Assembly: GCF_003364115.1 (NCBI RefSeq)
Contig: NZ_NXLL01000001.1
Location: forward strand, 62,001-126,000
Length of the DNA stretch: 64,000 nucleotides
DNA from: Helicobacter sp. MIT 00-7814
Lineage (GTDB): Bacteria > Campylobacterota > Campylobacteria > Campylobacterales > Helicobacteraceae
Reading direction: 5' to 3'
Shown: positions 16,807 to 25,644 of the stretch, in pieces
How the letters are laid out: each line of letters opens with the position of its first letter
How positions within the stretch are numbered: the first letter of the stretch is position 1
Position numbers and translations under genes: made by a program
Notes under the pieces: model-generated
The model's database searches: none
What the model was told of the DNA's origin: nothing
Seen by the model: the letters and a program-made list of their open reading frames with translations, nothing else

Positions 16807-18111
16807 TTAGTAAGCAAATCTCACAAATACAAGGAAATTATTTGAAGAGCCGATGCGCCCTGATGCAATAGTGTTTGTCAATGGACTCCAAGTGCCACCA
16901 TTAGCTGTATAGCTTACAAAACCGCCACCTACTTCTAGGCTCATATTTGCTTGATTCCAAACTGTGCCTTGCGCCATAAGGTGGTATTCTTGATAGTCTA
17001 AGAATGAAGCCAGCGCGTGGATTTTCACTCTTTTCCAATCCATTCCAGCATACACATACGCAGTTAGCGTGTTATTAAGGAAGTAAGGCGCTACGCCTGT
17101 AAGCATATTGCTACCAAGTCCTAGCGTATTGCCATAATAGCGCGTAGAATCTGTAATCGCCCAAATCCCGCCAGCACCTTCTCTACCACCTACATAATGC
17201 GCTCCAAAGCCCACATAAAAATCATTCATAATAGTGATTTTCTCATCACCCCACACAAGGAAGCTAATGTCTTCGCCTGTTCTTTGGATATCTTGAGAAT
17301 CTGTATTTCCATACTGGAATAACCCGCGCAAAGTTGTTTTTGCATTGAAATTTTTTGCAAGATTTATACGAAGGCTTGCTGTAATACCACCTTGCGCGAG
17401 AATAGAGCCATTTTGATTTCTGCTTTGAACAGTTGCTGGTGTTTGGTTATTATAGACAAGCACGCCACCGGGCAATTTTGAGTTAAACAATCCAAACGCA
17501 TCAATAAGCCATTTTGAACGATCTGTAAAGCTAAAGCCACCAAGCAAGACTTCTCCGCCGATAAAAGCGTTTTTATAATTTTGGCTATAAGGCGTCACGC
17601 CCGCTAGTTGTGTCCCGTTTCTCGCACCAATTTGCCCTTTTTTATACCCAGTGCCAAGCATAGAATTCACCCACGCACCATAAATATCAAAGCGATTTGA
17701 CACAGAGTAGCGCGCCGCAATCCCTTGCATATTTCCATCTAACCAATCATTCATAATAAAATCACTATTAAAGCGCCCAACTGCTGCTTCTAGCGTTTCT
17801 CTCACCTTGTCATCTTTATCTCTCGTGCTGCGCTTATATTTCAAATACGCATCAGAGATATCGCCCACACTGCTTGAGGGACCACTGCCTGTTGGGATAT
17901 TCCACGCGCCAATCGCGCCAAGTCCGGCATAAAAGCCACTTCTATTAAAGTTAAATTCCGCCCCACTGCGCACATGGAATCCAAATGCGCTGGGCTGTGA
18001 GTTAAACATTCCTGTAAGATAGCCAAATGGATTGATATTAATCTCCACTGCTGATGCGCTTGAAGCGACGAGCAAACTGCCTAGTGTTAAAGACGCTAGA
18101 GCCTTCTTCAT
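16807..18111 (-). CDS. Outer-membrane porin of the Helicobacter Hof/Opr-like type
   Basis: A 434-residue outer-membrane beta-barrel. The signal peptide is MKKALASLTLGSLLVASSASA, cleaved before VEIN. The mature protein is made of alternating aromatic/glycine strands (e.g. AGLGAIGAW, RNGSILAQGG-like turns) and ends in FLVFVRFAY, with a terminal aromatic residue recognised by BamA. No cysteine is present. Length and the FGYLTGMFN start resemble the H. pylori Hof family and related Opr-type porins, so passive uptake of small solutes is a fair inference. AAGGAG lies 5 bases before the ATG and a TACAAT box at 18150-18155. Confidence 0.85.
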   Translation of the reverse strand: MKKALASLTLGSLLVASSASAVEININPFGYLTGMFNSQPSAFGFHVRSGAEFNFNRSGFYAGLGAIGAWNIPTGSGPSSSVGDISDAYLKYKRSTRDKDDKVRETLEAAVGRFNSDFIMNDWLDGNMQGIAARYSVSNRFDIYGAWVNSMLGTGYKKGQIGARNGTQLAGVTPYSQNYKNAFIGGEVLLGGFSFTDRSKWLIDAFGLFNSKLPGGVLVYNNQTPATVQSRNQNGSILAQGGITASLRINLAKNFNAKTTLRGLFQYGNTDSQDIQRTGEDISFLVWGDEKITIMNDFYVGFGAHYVGGREGAGGIWAITDSTRYYGNTLGLGSNMLTGVAPYFLNNTLTAYVYAGMDWKRVKIHALASFLDYQEYHLMAQGTVWNQANMSLEVGGGFVSYTANGGTWSPLTNTIASGRIGSSNNFLVFVRFAY

Positions 18112-18149
18112 TGATTCTCCTTATTTTGTTTTTTTGTATGAAGGCACGC

Positions 18150-18155
18150 ATTGTA
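18150..18155 (-). promoter_or_regulatory. -10 element of the porin gene
   Basis: On the minus strand the hexamer TACAAT lies 39-44 bases before the porin ATG, preceded by an A-rich tract as in Helicobacter sigma-80 promoters, and followed by a leader with AAGGAG. Confidence 0.45.
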
Positions 18156-18240
18156 TCTTTTTTGTCCTTAAAAATTTGCATTTTTTAAGAATTTTTATCA
18201 AAAAGAATTTTCTTCAATTCCTTTTGTATTGTATCGTCTC

Positions 18241-18294
18241 GTGCGAATGAATCGCACTTCGCCTCCGCTCCAGCAACGCTTCCGCGCACATACT
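18241..18294 (-). repeat. Dispersed repeat, copy B (18-base core 18277-18294)
   Basis: On the minus strand the core reads AGTATGTGCGCGGAAGCG, identical to copies A and C except at one base. It is followed by a GGAGCGGAGGCGAAG segment and a perfect GTGCGA/TCGCAC hairpin (18241-18257). It stands in the 287-base spacer between the porin and the dehydrogenase, which otherwise holds only the porin promoter and a degenerate GAAGCAATCCA repeat at 18367-18390. Confidence 0.75.
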
Positions 18295-18398
18295 TGACCT
18301 TTTTTTAATTGTTTAGATTCTATAGATTCTCTAACGCGTTTTGGTAGTTCAGAGAGAGAATCTTTGTGGATTGCTTCACTATCGCTTGGCTTAAATCT

Positions 18399-19331
18399 TT
18401 AGATTCCAAAGCTCTTAATATTTGCTACAACGCCTTCAATGAGCCTTACTCGCGCTTTGTCATACGCCCAAGCGATATGCGGGGTGAGTAGGATTTTATG
18501 CGCGATTTTGGGATTTAAAAGCGGGTGATTTGGCTTCATAGGCTCATTTTCTAGCACATCTGCACCAAAATAAAGCTCCCTAGATTCCAACTCCTTTGCG
18601 ATATCCTCTTCATTCACAATGCCCCCGCGTCCCATATTTAGCAAAATTGCATGTTTTTTGAGAAGCTTTAGATTCCCACTATTTAGCAGATTTTTTGTAG
18701 CCGAGTTAAGCGGTGCATGGATAGAAATCACATCGCTTGTGCTTAGAATCTCCTCTAGGCTTTTTTGCGGATAAGTAGCATTGCTATTTTTCCCGCTAGT
18801 TGAAAAGTAGCTTACTTTCGCGCCAAAGGCACTTGCTAGTTTAGCCACACGATTCCCAATACTTCCTAGCCCGATAATCCCCCACTGCAGGCAATCAAGC
18901 TCCAAAAGCGGATCTTTTATATGTGTGAAAGTTTGGCTTTTCACCCATTCGCCATTTTTGCAATAGCGCTCATAATAGGGCAGATTCCCCAAAAAGCTAA
19001 GCGCTAGCATGAGCGTGTGTTGCGCCACAGCATTAGTTGAGTAGCCCGCGACATTTTTTACTGCAATGCCCTTTGCCTTCGCGCATTCCAAATCCACATT
19101 ATTCATACCTGTCGCCACGATGCAGATAAGCTTTAGATTCGGAAGATTTTCTAAAATTTGAGAATCTAGCACGACTTTATTTGTTAGCACGATTTGTGCT
19201 TCTTTAGCGCGCTCGATGACTTCATTTGGGCTTGTCACAGGATAATGCGTAAAATTCCCCAAGCTCTCAAACACACTCAAATCACATTCCCCAAGCGTTT
19301 GGGAATCCAAAAACACGATATTTGCTTTCAT
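18399..19331 (-). CDS. D-2-hydroxyacid dehydrogenase (glycerate/lactate dehydrogenase type)
   Basis: NAD-dependent oxidoreductase of the D-isomer-specific 2-hydroxyacid family, 310 residues. Visible are the NAD loop GIIGLGSIGNRVA near 152-164, NMGRGGIVNEED with the catalytic arginine region near 228-239, the glutamate in DVLENEP, and the catalytic histidine in LLTPHIAW near the C-terminus. Relatives in Helicobacter are annotated as glycerate dehydrogenase; substrate cannot be settled from sequence. It is divergent from argB. Confidence 0.88.
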   Translation of the reverse strand: MKANIVFLDSQTLGECDLSVFESLGNFTHYPVTSPNEVIERAKEAQIVLTNKVVLDSQILENLPNLKLICIVATGMNNVDLECAKAKGIAVKNVAGYSTNAVAQHTLMLALSFLGNLPYYERYCKNGEWVKSQTFTHIKDPLLELDCLQWGIIGLGSIGNRVAKLASAFGAKVSYFSTSGKNSNATYPQKSLEEILSTSDVISIHAPLNSATKNLLNSGNLKLLKKHAILLNMGRGGIVNEEDIAKELESRELYFGADVLENEPMKPNHPLLNPKIAHKILLTPHIAWAYDKARVRLIEGVVANIKSFGI

Positions 19332-19437
19332 ACTCGCTCCTTTAAGCTAGAAATATTGATGAAACCCAAACAATGGTATAATAACTATTCTAAACGCGCA
19401 GGCAACAATGCGTAAAATTCCACAAAAAGAAGTCATT

Positions 19438-20301
19438 ATGCAAAATCTTTCCACTTTCAAAGCTCATACAAAAGTCGTGCAAACGCTTTTGGAATCTATC
19501 CCTTTTATACGCGAGTTTCGCGGGAATGTGATTGTTATCAAATATGGTGGCGCGGCGCAGATTACGCCAAAGTTGAAAGAGAGTTTCGCGCTTGATTTGG
19601 TGCTTTTGTATATGGTTGGCATAAAGCCTGTAATCGTGCATGGCGGGGGAAAAAGGATAGATTCTATGATTGCAAAATTAGGTATAGAATCTGAATTTAA
19701 AGACGGCTATCGCGTCACAAGCAAGGAATGTATGAATATCGTAGAAATGGTGCTAAGCGGTGAAATCAACAAAGAGCTAAGCGCGTTTTTAAACCTCCAT
19801 GGCGCGCAGGCTGTGGGCTTAAGCGGGAAAGATAGCGCGATGCTAAAAGCGCGCCCAAAAGATAATGGCACTTTTGGTTACACTGGCGAAATTACTGAAG
19901 TTGATACGAGACTTTTAGAAAATCTTTTGAGTGAGGGATTTTTGCCTGTGATTGCGCCAATTGCGATGAGTGAAGATTCTATCGGGCTTAATATCAATGC
20001 AGACATCGCAGCGTGTGAAATCGCTAAAGCGCTCAAAGCGCAAAAAGTGATTTTTCTAACAGACACCGCTGGGGTGCTAGATTCCCAAGGTGAGCTTATA
20101 AGCTCGCTTAATCCTCAAAGCATTGCAAAGCTCAAAAAAGAAGGCGTGATTAGTGGCGGTATGATACCAAAGCTAGAGGCTTGCATCTCTTGCGTGGAAT
20201 CTAGCGTGCAAAAAGCCCATATCATCGATGGAAGGATCGAGCATTCCCTTCTTTTAGAGCTTTTTACTAATCAAGGCATAGGCACGCAAATCACCAAATA
20301 A
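19438..20301 (+). CDS. argB: Acetylglutamate kinase
   Basis: Phosphorylates N-acetylglutamate in arginine synthesis. The 287 residues include VIKYGGAAQ near 33-41 with the catalytic lysine, VHGGGKRID near 66-74, GLSGKD, and the C-terminal IISGGMIPKLEA-type region (VISGGMIPKLEACISCV). I start at 19438, giving MQNLSTFKAHTKVVQTLLES as in relatives; the in-frame ATG at 19408 has AGG 5 bases upstream and would add ten residues. The gene stands alone and converges on the VWA gene. Confidence 0.94.
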   Translation: MQNLSTFKAHTKVVQTLLESIPFIREFRGNVIVIKYGGAAQITPKLKESFALDLVLLYMVGIKPVIVHGGGKRIDSMIAKLGIESEFKDGYRVTSKECMNIVEMVLSGEINKELSAFLNLHGAQAVGLSGKDSAMLKARPKDNGTFGYTGEITEVDTRLLENLLSEGFLPVIAPIAMSEDSIGLNINADIAACEIAKALKAQKVIFLTDTAGVLDSQGELISSLNPQSIAKLKKEGVISGGMIPKLEACISCVESSVQKAHIIDGRIEHSLLLELFTNQGIGTQITK

Positions 20302-20332
20302 CGCGCTTTGCGTAGATTTTTATGCGGGCTTT

Positions 20333-22117
20333 TCAAAGCTTTGCGCGCCAAAAGGCAATAAAAAGCGCAAACAATCCTAAAAGTAAGAAAATTAGAGAAT
20401 CTGCGCTTTTATAAAGGAACGAAAAATCTTGCGTGTTTTTAAGAAACGCTAAAATCGCGCTTTCATCGCTTTCATCTAAGCTCGCCTGCACGCGCTCCCA
20501 AAAATGCGCCTTATATCCTTGCAAAGCGAAATCCTTTGGCGCGCTCACCACCACCCTATTTTGAGAATCCTTAACAAGCGCATTTTCAAACTCAATCACA
20601 CTTCCTTGCATACTTGCAAACAGCCACAACAAAGCACTTTGCGTAGAATCTAGCCCTTTTGGCGTGGCAAAATCGCCATCGCTTAAAAGCACGATTTTCT
20701 CTCCATAAAACTTTGCCATCTCAAGCGCTAAATCCACATTGCTTGCGCCATTATCAAGCGCGCTTTTTTCAATATCTAAATTTTCCTCATAAGGCAAGGA
20801 AAGATTTTCCAAAAGCAAAGCCTGCGTGCTAAAATCACAGCTAAAAGGTGAAAGCAAATACGCGCTTTGCGAAAAAATGATGATACTTGAGCAAAGCTTA
20901 TGTTTTCTAAGAATCTTTGCAAGCTTTGTGGTGGCAAATTTTAAACGCGTGGGGTAAAAGTCCTTTGCAAGCATTGATTTTGAGACATCAAGCACAAAAA
21001 CTGCGTTTGAGCTCTTTGGTAAATTACTCTGTGTCAATGCAAGCGCGCACGCGATACAAAAGAAAACAAGTGCGAGAAAAGCAAAGATTCTAAAATCAAG
21101 CAAGGCTTTGAAGTTTTTTTGTAAAAAAAAGTTTTTTAACTTTGCAAAAATCCCTAAAATCCCGCTCCTAAAGCCATATTTAAGCACCCAATACGCAAGC
21201 AAAAAGATAATTCCAAACATAATAAAAAAAATCTGCAACGAGTAGCTATAAGGCACAACTACACTATGTGGGATAATCTCGCCAATGGCATCAAAAATAG
21301 AATCCAAACTTTTAGAATCTGTTGCCAAATACGCGCGCCCACCGCTTGTTTTTGCGATATATTCTAAGCTTGTTAAATCCGCGCCCTCACCAATGCTGAT
21401 GGTAAAGATTCTTACATTTTTTTCAAGCGCTAGGTTAAGAAGCTCGCTTGTTTTCATCTTTGAATCCGTATCAAAACCATCGGTGAGCAAAATAATACTC
21501 TTTTGCGCGTTTGGGTGCGTGGGCGCACTGAGCGCAAAAATCGTGCGCGCTAATGCGTCATTTATCGCCGTTTTACCCCCAGCCATGCCAAGACTTAGGC
21601 TATCAATAAGCGCGCTCAAATACGCCCTGTCGCTACTTAGCGGGTTTAGCATAAGGCTGTGCTCGCCAAAAGGCACAAGCAAAATGCTATCATAGGGATT
21701 TTTAGCGATAAATTTTTTACTCACGCGCTTTAGCACCTCAAGGCGATTTGGGCTCTGCGCGCTTAGATTCTGCGAAGTTTTTGGATTTGTAGAATCTTTA
21801 AGATTCTCTTTTAATTCCTCGAAGTCATTTATGTCCCCAAAATCATTTATATCCATAGAATGGCTTGTGTCAAGCACCAGCGCGATTTGACTTTGCATTT
21901 TAGGAAAGGAAAATTCACCCAAAATAATATTTGGCTGTGCAAGCGCGCAAATAAGGCAAAGCGTGCCAAGAATCTTCAGCCATTCTACAAACTTCACACT
22001 TTTTTTTGCGCGCATCATCTGCGCATTTGCCACAATCTTTGGCACAAAACGCGTAAAGAAAAACAACGCCACAAAAGGCAAAAGGGCAAGAAAAGCTAAG
22101 GGCGCGCTAAAAATCAT
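20333..22117 (-). CDS. Membrane protein with two von Willebrand A domains (BatA-BatB-like fusion)
   Basis: The 594-residue protein looks like two Bat/aerotolerance-type units in tandem. Each has an N-terminal hydrophobic pair of segments, a VWA domain with a metal-site motif (VLDTSHSM near residue 83-90; VLDVSKSM near 374-381), a later LLTDGFDT or LLSDGDFAT motif, and a trailing membrane helix. Usually BatA and BatB are separate proteins of about 330 residues next to a MoxR ATPase and a DUF58 protein. Neither is in the neighbourhood here. The ATG overlaps the stop of the 115-residue gene before it. Function in the family is poorly defined (stress tolerance, complex assembly). Confidence 0.8.
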   Translation of the reverse strand: MIFSAPLAFLALLPFVALFFFTRFVPKIVANAQMMRAKKSVKFVEWLKILGTLCLICALAQPNIILGEFSFPKMQSQIALVLDTSHSMDINDFGDINDFEELKENLKDSTNPKTSQNLSAQSPNRLEVLKRVSKKFIAKNPYDSILLVPFGEHSLMLNPLSSDRAYLSALIDSLSLGMAGGKTAINDALARTIFALSAPTHPNAQKSIILLTDGFDTDSKMKTSELLNLALEKNVRIFTISIGEGADLTSLEYIAKTSGGRAYLATDSKSLDSIFDAIGEIIPHSVVVPYSYSLQIFFIMFGIIFLLAYWVLKYGFRSGILGIFAKLKNFFLQKNFKALLDFRIFAFLALVFFCIACALALTQSNLPKSSNAVFVLDVSKSMLAKDFYPTRLKFATTKLAKILRKHKLCSSIIIFSQSAYLLSPFSCDFSTQALLLENLSLPYEENLDIEKSALDNGASNVDLALEMAKFYGEKIVLLSDGDFATPKGLDSTQSALLWLFASMQGSVIEFENALVKDSQNRVVVSAPKDFALQGYKAHFWERVQASLDESDESAILAFLKNTQDFSFLYKSADSLIFLLLGLFALFIAFWRAKL

Positions 22118-22461
22118 GCGCGCTCGCAGAGTTTTTGGTATTGAGCAAGGATTTCTTCACTTAGTGGCGGAGGCGTGGGGCTAAATTTATAAACCACAAG
22201 CTTAGATTCTAACTCTTTGGCATATTCAAATGCGGGGGAATTGTGCTTTAGCGCACGCGGATAAAGCGCGCTAAAATGAAAAGCAAAAGTTTTAGAATCT
22301 ATGGTATCTAGGGATTTGAGCGCTTTTTTGTAAGGATTTTTGCGAAAAAAAATAATTGCACAAGCAACACAAATACACACGCACAGCGCACCTAGCCCGA
22401 TATAAGCTAGAGAATGCGCCCAAAGCAATGAGGGCTCAAAAATATCGGCTAGCTCTTGCAT
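22114..22461 (-). CDS. DUF4381-like membrane protein upstream of the VWA gene
   Basis: A 115-residue protein with one membrane helix (LGALCVCICVACAIIFF, about residues 23-39), followed by a basic FRKNPYKKALKSLD stretch and a cytosolic tail. This arrangement matches DUF4381 proteins, which accompany VWA/MoxR operons. It overlaps the next gene by four bases (ATGA) and the previous one by 13, so the three genes are translationally coupled. The assignment is by pattern and context. Confidence 0.65.
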   Translation of the reverse strand: MQELADIFEPSLLWAHSLAYIGLGALCVCICVACAIIFFRKNPYKKALKSLDTIDSKTFAFHFSALYPRALKHNSPAFEYAKELESKLVVYKFSPTPPPLSEEILAQYQKLCERA

Positions 22462-22679
22462 TTTGGCTTAAAATGCCTTAGAAGCAAAAAGCTTATAAAC
22501 GCTATTGCGCACACCATGCCAATGGTGCTAAACGCCTCGACATAGCCAAATGGCTGATACAAGTCAAAATAATGCTCCTTAGTTGTGTTTTGATCTCGCA
22601 AAGATTGTGGGATAAAAGGTTCGTTTCCAAAACCACACAATCTATTGTTATATTCTTCATTGAATTCTTCATTTTGCAT
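22449..22679 (-). CDS. Small single-helix membrane protein between ileS and the VWA operon
   Basis: A 76-residue protein with an N/E-rich N-terminal half and a membrane helix (FSTIGMVCAIAFISFLLL) near the C-terminus, followed by the basic tail RHFKPKCKS. I recognise no family. ATG 22679 is used since AAGGTGG lies upstream; an upstream in-frame GTG overlaps that signal. It follows ileS by 30 bases and overlaps the DUF4381-like gene by 13 bases. Confidence 0.65.
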   Translation of the reverse strand: MQNEEFNEEYNNRLCGFGNEPFIPQSLRDQNTTKEHYFDLYQPFGYVEAFSTIGMVCAIAFISFLLLRHFKPKCKS

Positions 22680-22709
22680 TGATTCCACCTTAAAATTTTT
22701 CTTGTAATT

Positions 22710-25520
22710 TTATTGTAACTTTTCAAGGCAGGATTCACAGCGCGCGCAAGGTTTATCTATTGAAATAGAGACAAACTGCCAACAACGCGGGCATTTCTCA
22801 CCTTTTGCGTATGTCAGCACAAACTCACAATCACTAGATTCCCCAACCTCAACACCTTCAATGCTAAACTTCCCTAGCACTTCTCTTGTCCCCTGCTCGC
22901 TTATATGCCCCTGCTCGCTTACAATCAGCCAACTTTTAAGCTCGCTAAATTCATCTTGCTTTGCGCTTAAAATGCAAAGCTCGAGGGAATTTTTCACTCT
23001 TTTTTCTTTTTTGAGAGTATCTAGCACCTCGCCAAATTTTTCCCTCACGCGCAATAAGCGCTTAAAGTTAAGCTTATTATAAGAATCTAGCGCGCGCTTT
23101 GTGATTGTGGCTTGAGAAAAAATATCGCAATTTCGCAGAGAAAAAATATCTTTCCCACCATCTTTTATCACCTCGCTTGCATTTGAAAACGCCTCATACA
23201 CGGTGTAGGTGAGCGTTGGCGCGATTGCGAAAAGCACTTTTTTACAAATTAATGCCATCGTGGTTTGTATGCTAAGCCTGCGCGCAGAATCCACGCTATC
23301 GCAATACAAACTATCCTTGCATAAATCCATATAAATTCCGCTCAAAGTCGTGCTTAAAAAATTCATCAGCACGCCAAAGGCTTTGGCAAACTCATATTCG
23401 CCAAAAAGTTTTATCGCATTTTGGCATTCTTGTTCCGCGATTTTTAGCACCGCCACATCAAGCGCAGAATCTAGCGGGGCAAGGCTTTGCAAGCCCTCAG
23501 TATTAGCGAGCAAAAAGCGCAGGGTATTGCGGATTTTTTTATACTGCTCGGCGGTTTGGTTGAGGATTTCTGGCGAGATTCTTTGATCATTTTGATAATC
23601 GCTCATTGCCACCCAAAGACGCAAAATCTCGCTTCCATGCGTTTTTAGCACTTCTTGCGGGGCGATTGTGTTGCCCTTTGACTTGCTCATTTTCTCCCCA
23701 TTGCCATCCATTGTGAATCCATGCGTCAAAAGTGCCTTGTATGGGGCTTTGTGATTTATCGCACAACTCAATAAAAGCGAGCTTTGAAACCACCCTCTGT
23801 GCTGATCGCTCCCTTCCAAATACATGCTCGCAGGATACGCGCCCGCGTCATAATTCCCACTTTGCAACACCGCATTCCAAGTGCTACCACTATCAAACCA
23901 CACATCTAAAATATGCTTGCCTTTTTGCAAAAACTCCGCAAGGTGGGCAAACTTTGGCGGAAGTAAATCTTTTACTTCCCTCTCCCACCACGCATCACAG
24001 CCCTCTTTTTCAAAAATCTGCGCTACAAAATCAAGCACTTCAGGCTCTAGCAACACAGAATCATCACGCGTATCGGTAAAAAACGCTATCGGCACACCCC
24101 AATCGCGCTGGCGCGAAATGCACCAATCAGGGCGATTTTGTATCATTCCTTCAATCCTATTGCGCCCAGATTCTGGATAGAATCTCACATTTTTAAGCTC
24201 TTGCAACGCAATCTCGCGCAAAGTCTTACCCTCAAAAAAAGGCGTATCCATCATAATAAACCACTGCGTCGTCGCGCGGTAAATCACAGGCTCATGCGAG
24301 CGCCAGCAGTGCGGGTAGGAATGCGTGATTTTGCTAGCTTTCAAAAGATTTGTCCCCAAAAGCTCCAAAATGCGCGGTTGCGCTTTAAACACCTGCACGC
24401 CGATAAATTCTTTTGCATTTGGCAAAAGCCCTAGATTCTCCACAAGCGGGGAAAAACAGCCCTTATCATCAACAGGCATAATCACTTCCAAGCCATATTT
24501 TAGCCCGACATAATAGTCCTCTTCACCATGCCCGGGTGCTGTATGCACCGCTCCTGTGCCATCATTCAAACTCACATGCTCGCCTAAAATAATCACAGAA
24601 TCTCGCCCATTGAGCGGATTTTTTGCCTTGAGATTTTCCAAACTTTGCGCGCTAAACTCCTTAATAATCGCGCTTAGATTTAGTTCAGAATCTAGCTTTT
24701 CAAAAAGGCTTTTTGCCACAATCGCGCCATTTTGACAAAGCACATAAGTTTCATCTGGGTTTATAGCAATGCCGACATTTGCAGGAAGCGTCCAAGGCGT
24801 AGTCGTCCAAATCACAAGCCCAGCGCTCACCGCGCTATCAATGCCAAGCGCATTTTTTGCGCTTTCCTGCAGATCAAACTTCACAAAAATAGAATCTGAA
24901 ACCTTATCCTGATACTCCACTTCCGCATCTGCAAGCGCGCTCTCACACGCCCAACTCCAGTAAATGGGCTTTGAGCGCTGTGTAAGTAGTCCTTTTTTGG
25001 CAATCTCACAAAGAGATCGATAAATCTGCGCTTCAAAGGCAAAATCCATTGTTTTATAAGGATTTTCAAAATCCCCTAGCACGCCTAGCGCTTGAAATTC
25101 CTCACTTTGGATTTTCACAAAATCCCCTGCCCACTCACGACAAAGCTCCCTAATCTTTGTTTTTGGAAGCGTGTCCTTTTTTGCCTTTGTGATTTTCTCC
25201 TCAACTTTTTGCTCTATAGGCAGTCCGTGGCAGTCCCAGCCGGGCACATACGCGATATTTTCGCCTGCAAAAAAATGATATTTCACCACCATATCTTTTA
25301 AAATTTTATTTAGCGCATGCCCGATGTGTAAATGTCCATTTGCGTAAGGCGGTCCATCATGCAGGTTAAAGCTTGTTTTTGCGCCTGCATTGCGCGCTTT
25401 TATGTCTTTGTAGAGATGATTTTCCTGCCATTGTGCGTAAAGCTTTGGCTCATTTTGCGTGAGATTCCCACGCATGGGAAAAGGCGTATTTGGTAAAATA
25501 AGAGTGTCTTTGTAATCCAT
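22710..25520 (-). CDS. ileS: Isoleucyl-tRNA synthetase
   Basis: Charges tRNA-Ile; 936 residues, the bacterial length. Visible are the HIGH-type motif GHLHIGHAL near 60-68, the editing-domain WTTTPWTLPAN near 235-245, KMSKSKGNT near 598-606, and a C-terminal zinc site CPRCW...CARCESC. All are intact. A minus-strand TATAAT lies in the left arm of an inverted repeat shared with the divergent outer-membrane gene. Three small membrane/VWA genes follow on the same strand. Confidence 0.97.
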   Translation of the reverse strand: MDYKDTLILPNTPFPMRGNLTQNEPKLYAQWQENHLYKDIKARNAGAKTSFNLHDGPPYANGHLHIGHALNKILKDMVVKYHFFAGENIAYVPGWDCHGLPIEQKVEEKITKAKKDTLPKTKIRELCREWAGDFVKIQSEEFQALGVLGDFENPYKTMDFAFEAQIYRSLCEIAKKGLLTQRSKPIYWSWACESALADAEVEYQDKVSDSIFVKFDLQESAKNALGIDSAVSAGLVIWTTTPWTLPANVGIAINPDETYVLCQNGAIVAKSLFEKLDSELNLSAIIKEFSAQSLENLKAKNPLNGRDSVIILGEHVSLNDGTGAVHTAPGHGEEDYYVGLKYGLEVIMPVDDKGCFSPLVENLGLLPNAKEFIGVQVFKAQPRILELLGTNLLKASKITHSYPHCWRSHEPVIYRATTQWFIMMDTPFFEGKTLREIALQELKNVRFYPESGRNRIEGMIQNRPDWCISRQRDWGVPIAFFTDTRDDSVLLEPEVLDFVAQIFEKEGCDAWWEREVKDLLPPKFAHLAEFLQKGKHILDVWFDSGSTWNAVLQSGNYDAGAYPASMYLEGSDQHRGWFQSSLLLSCAINHKAPYKALLTHGFTMDGNGEKMSKSKGNTIAPQEVLKTHGSEILRLWVAMSDYQNDQRISPEILNQTAEQYKKIRNTLRFLLANTEGLQSLAPLDSALDVAVLKIAEQECQNAIKLFGEYEFAKAFGVLMNFLSTTLSGIYMDLCKDSLYCDSVDSARRLSIQTTMALICKKVLFAIAPTLTYTVYEAFSNASEVIKDGGKDIFSLRNCDIFSQATITKRALDSYNKLNFKRLLRVREKFGEVLDTLKKEKRVKNSLELCILSAKQDEFSELKSWLIVSEQGHISEQGTREVLGKFSIEGVEVGESSDCEFVLTYAKGEKCPRCWQFVSISIDKPCARCESCLEKLQ

Positions 25521-25577
25521 CGCACTACCTTTGAAAAATGATGATTGTTTGGGTTTTTAAGGCTATTTAAGAAGCGC

Positions 25578-25616
25578 GATTATAGCAAAAGAAAGTTTAA
25601 AGCTTTTGCTATAATC
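25578..25616. promoter_or_regulatory. Perfect inverted repeat carrying both divergent -10 boxes (ileS and outer-membrane gene)
   Basis: GATTATAGCAAAAG (25578-25591) and CTTTTGCTATAATC (25603-25616) are exact reverse complements around 11 bases. Each arm contains TATAAT: 25610-25615 for the + strand gene and 25579-25584 for ileS on the minus strand. The two promoters share the same 39 bases, so their -35 zones overlap. Confidence 0.6.
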
Positions 25617-25644
25617 TCATATATTTTTGCGTAAGGAAATGTGC

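Noticed and set aside
22502-22738. Alternative 78-codon frame overlapping the small gene after ileS
   Set aside because: The frame chosen (22449-22679) has a membrane helix and a ribosome site; this one overlaps ileS and has neither.
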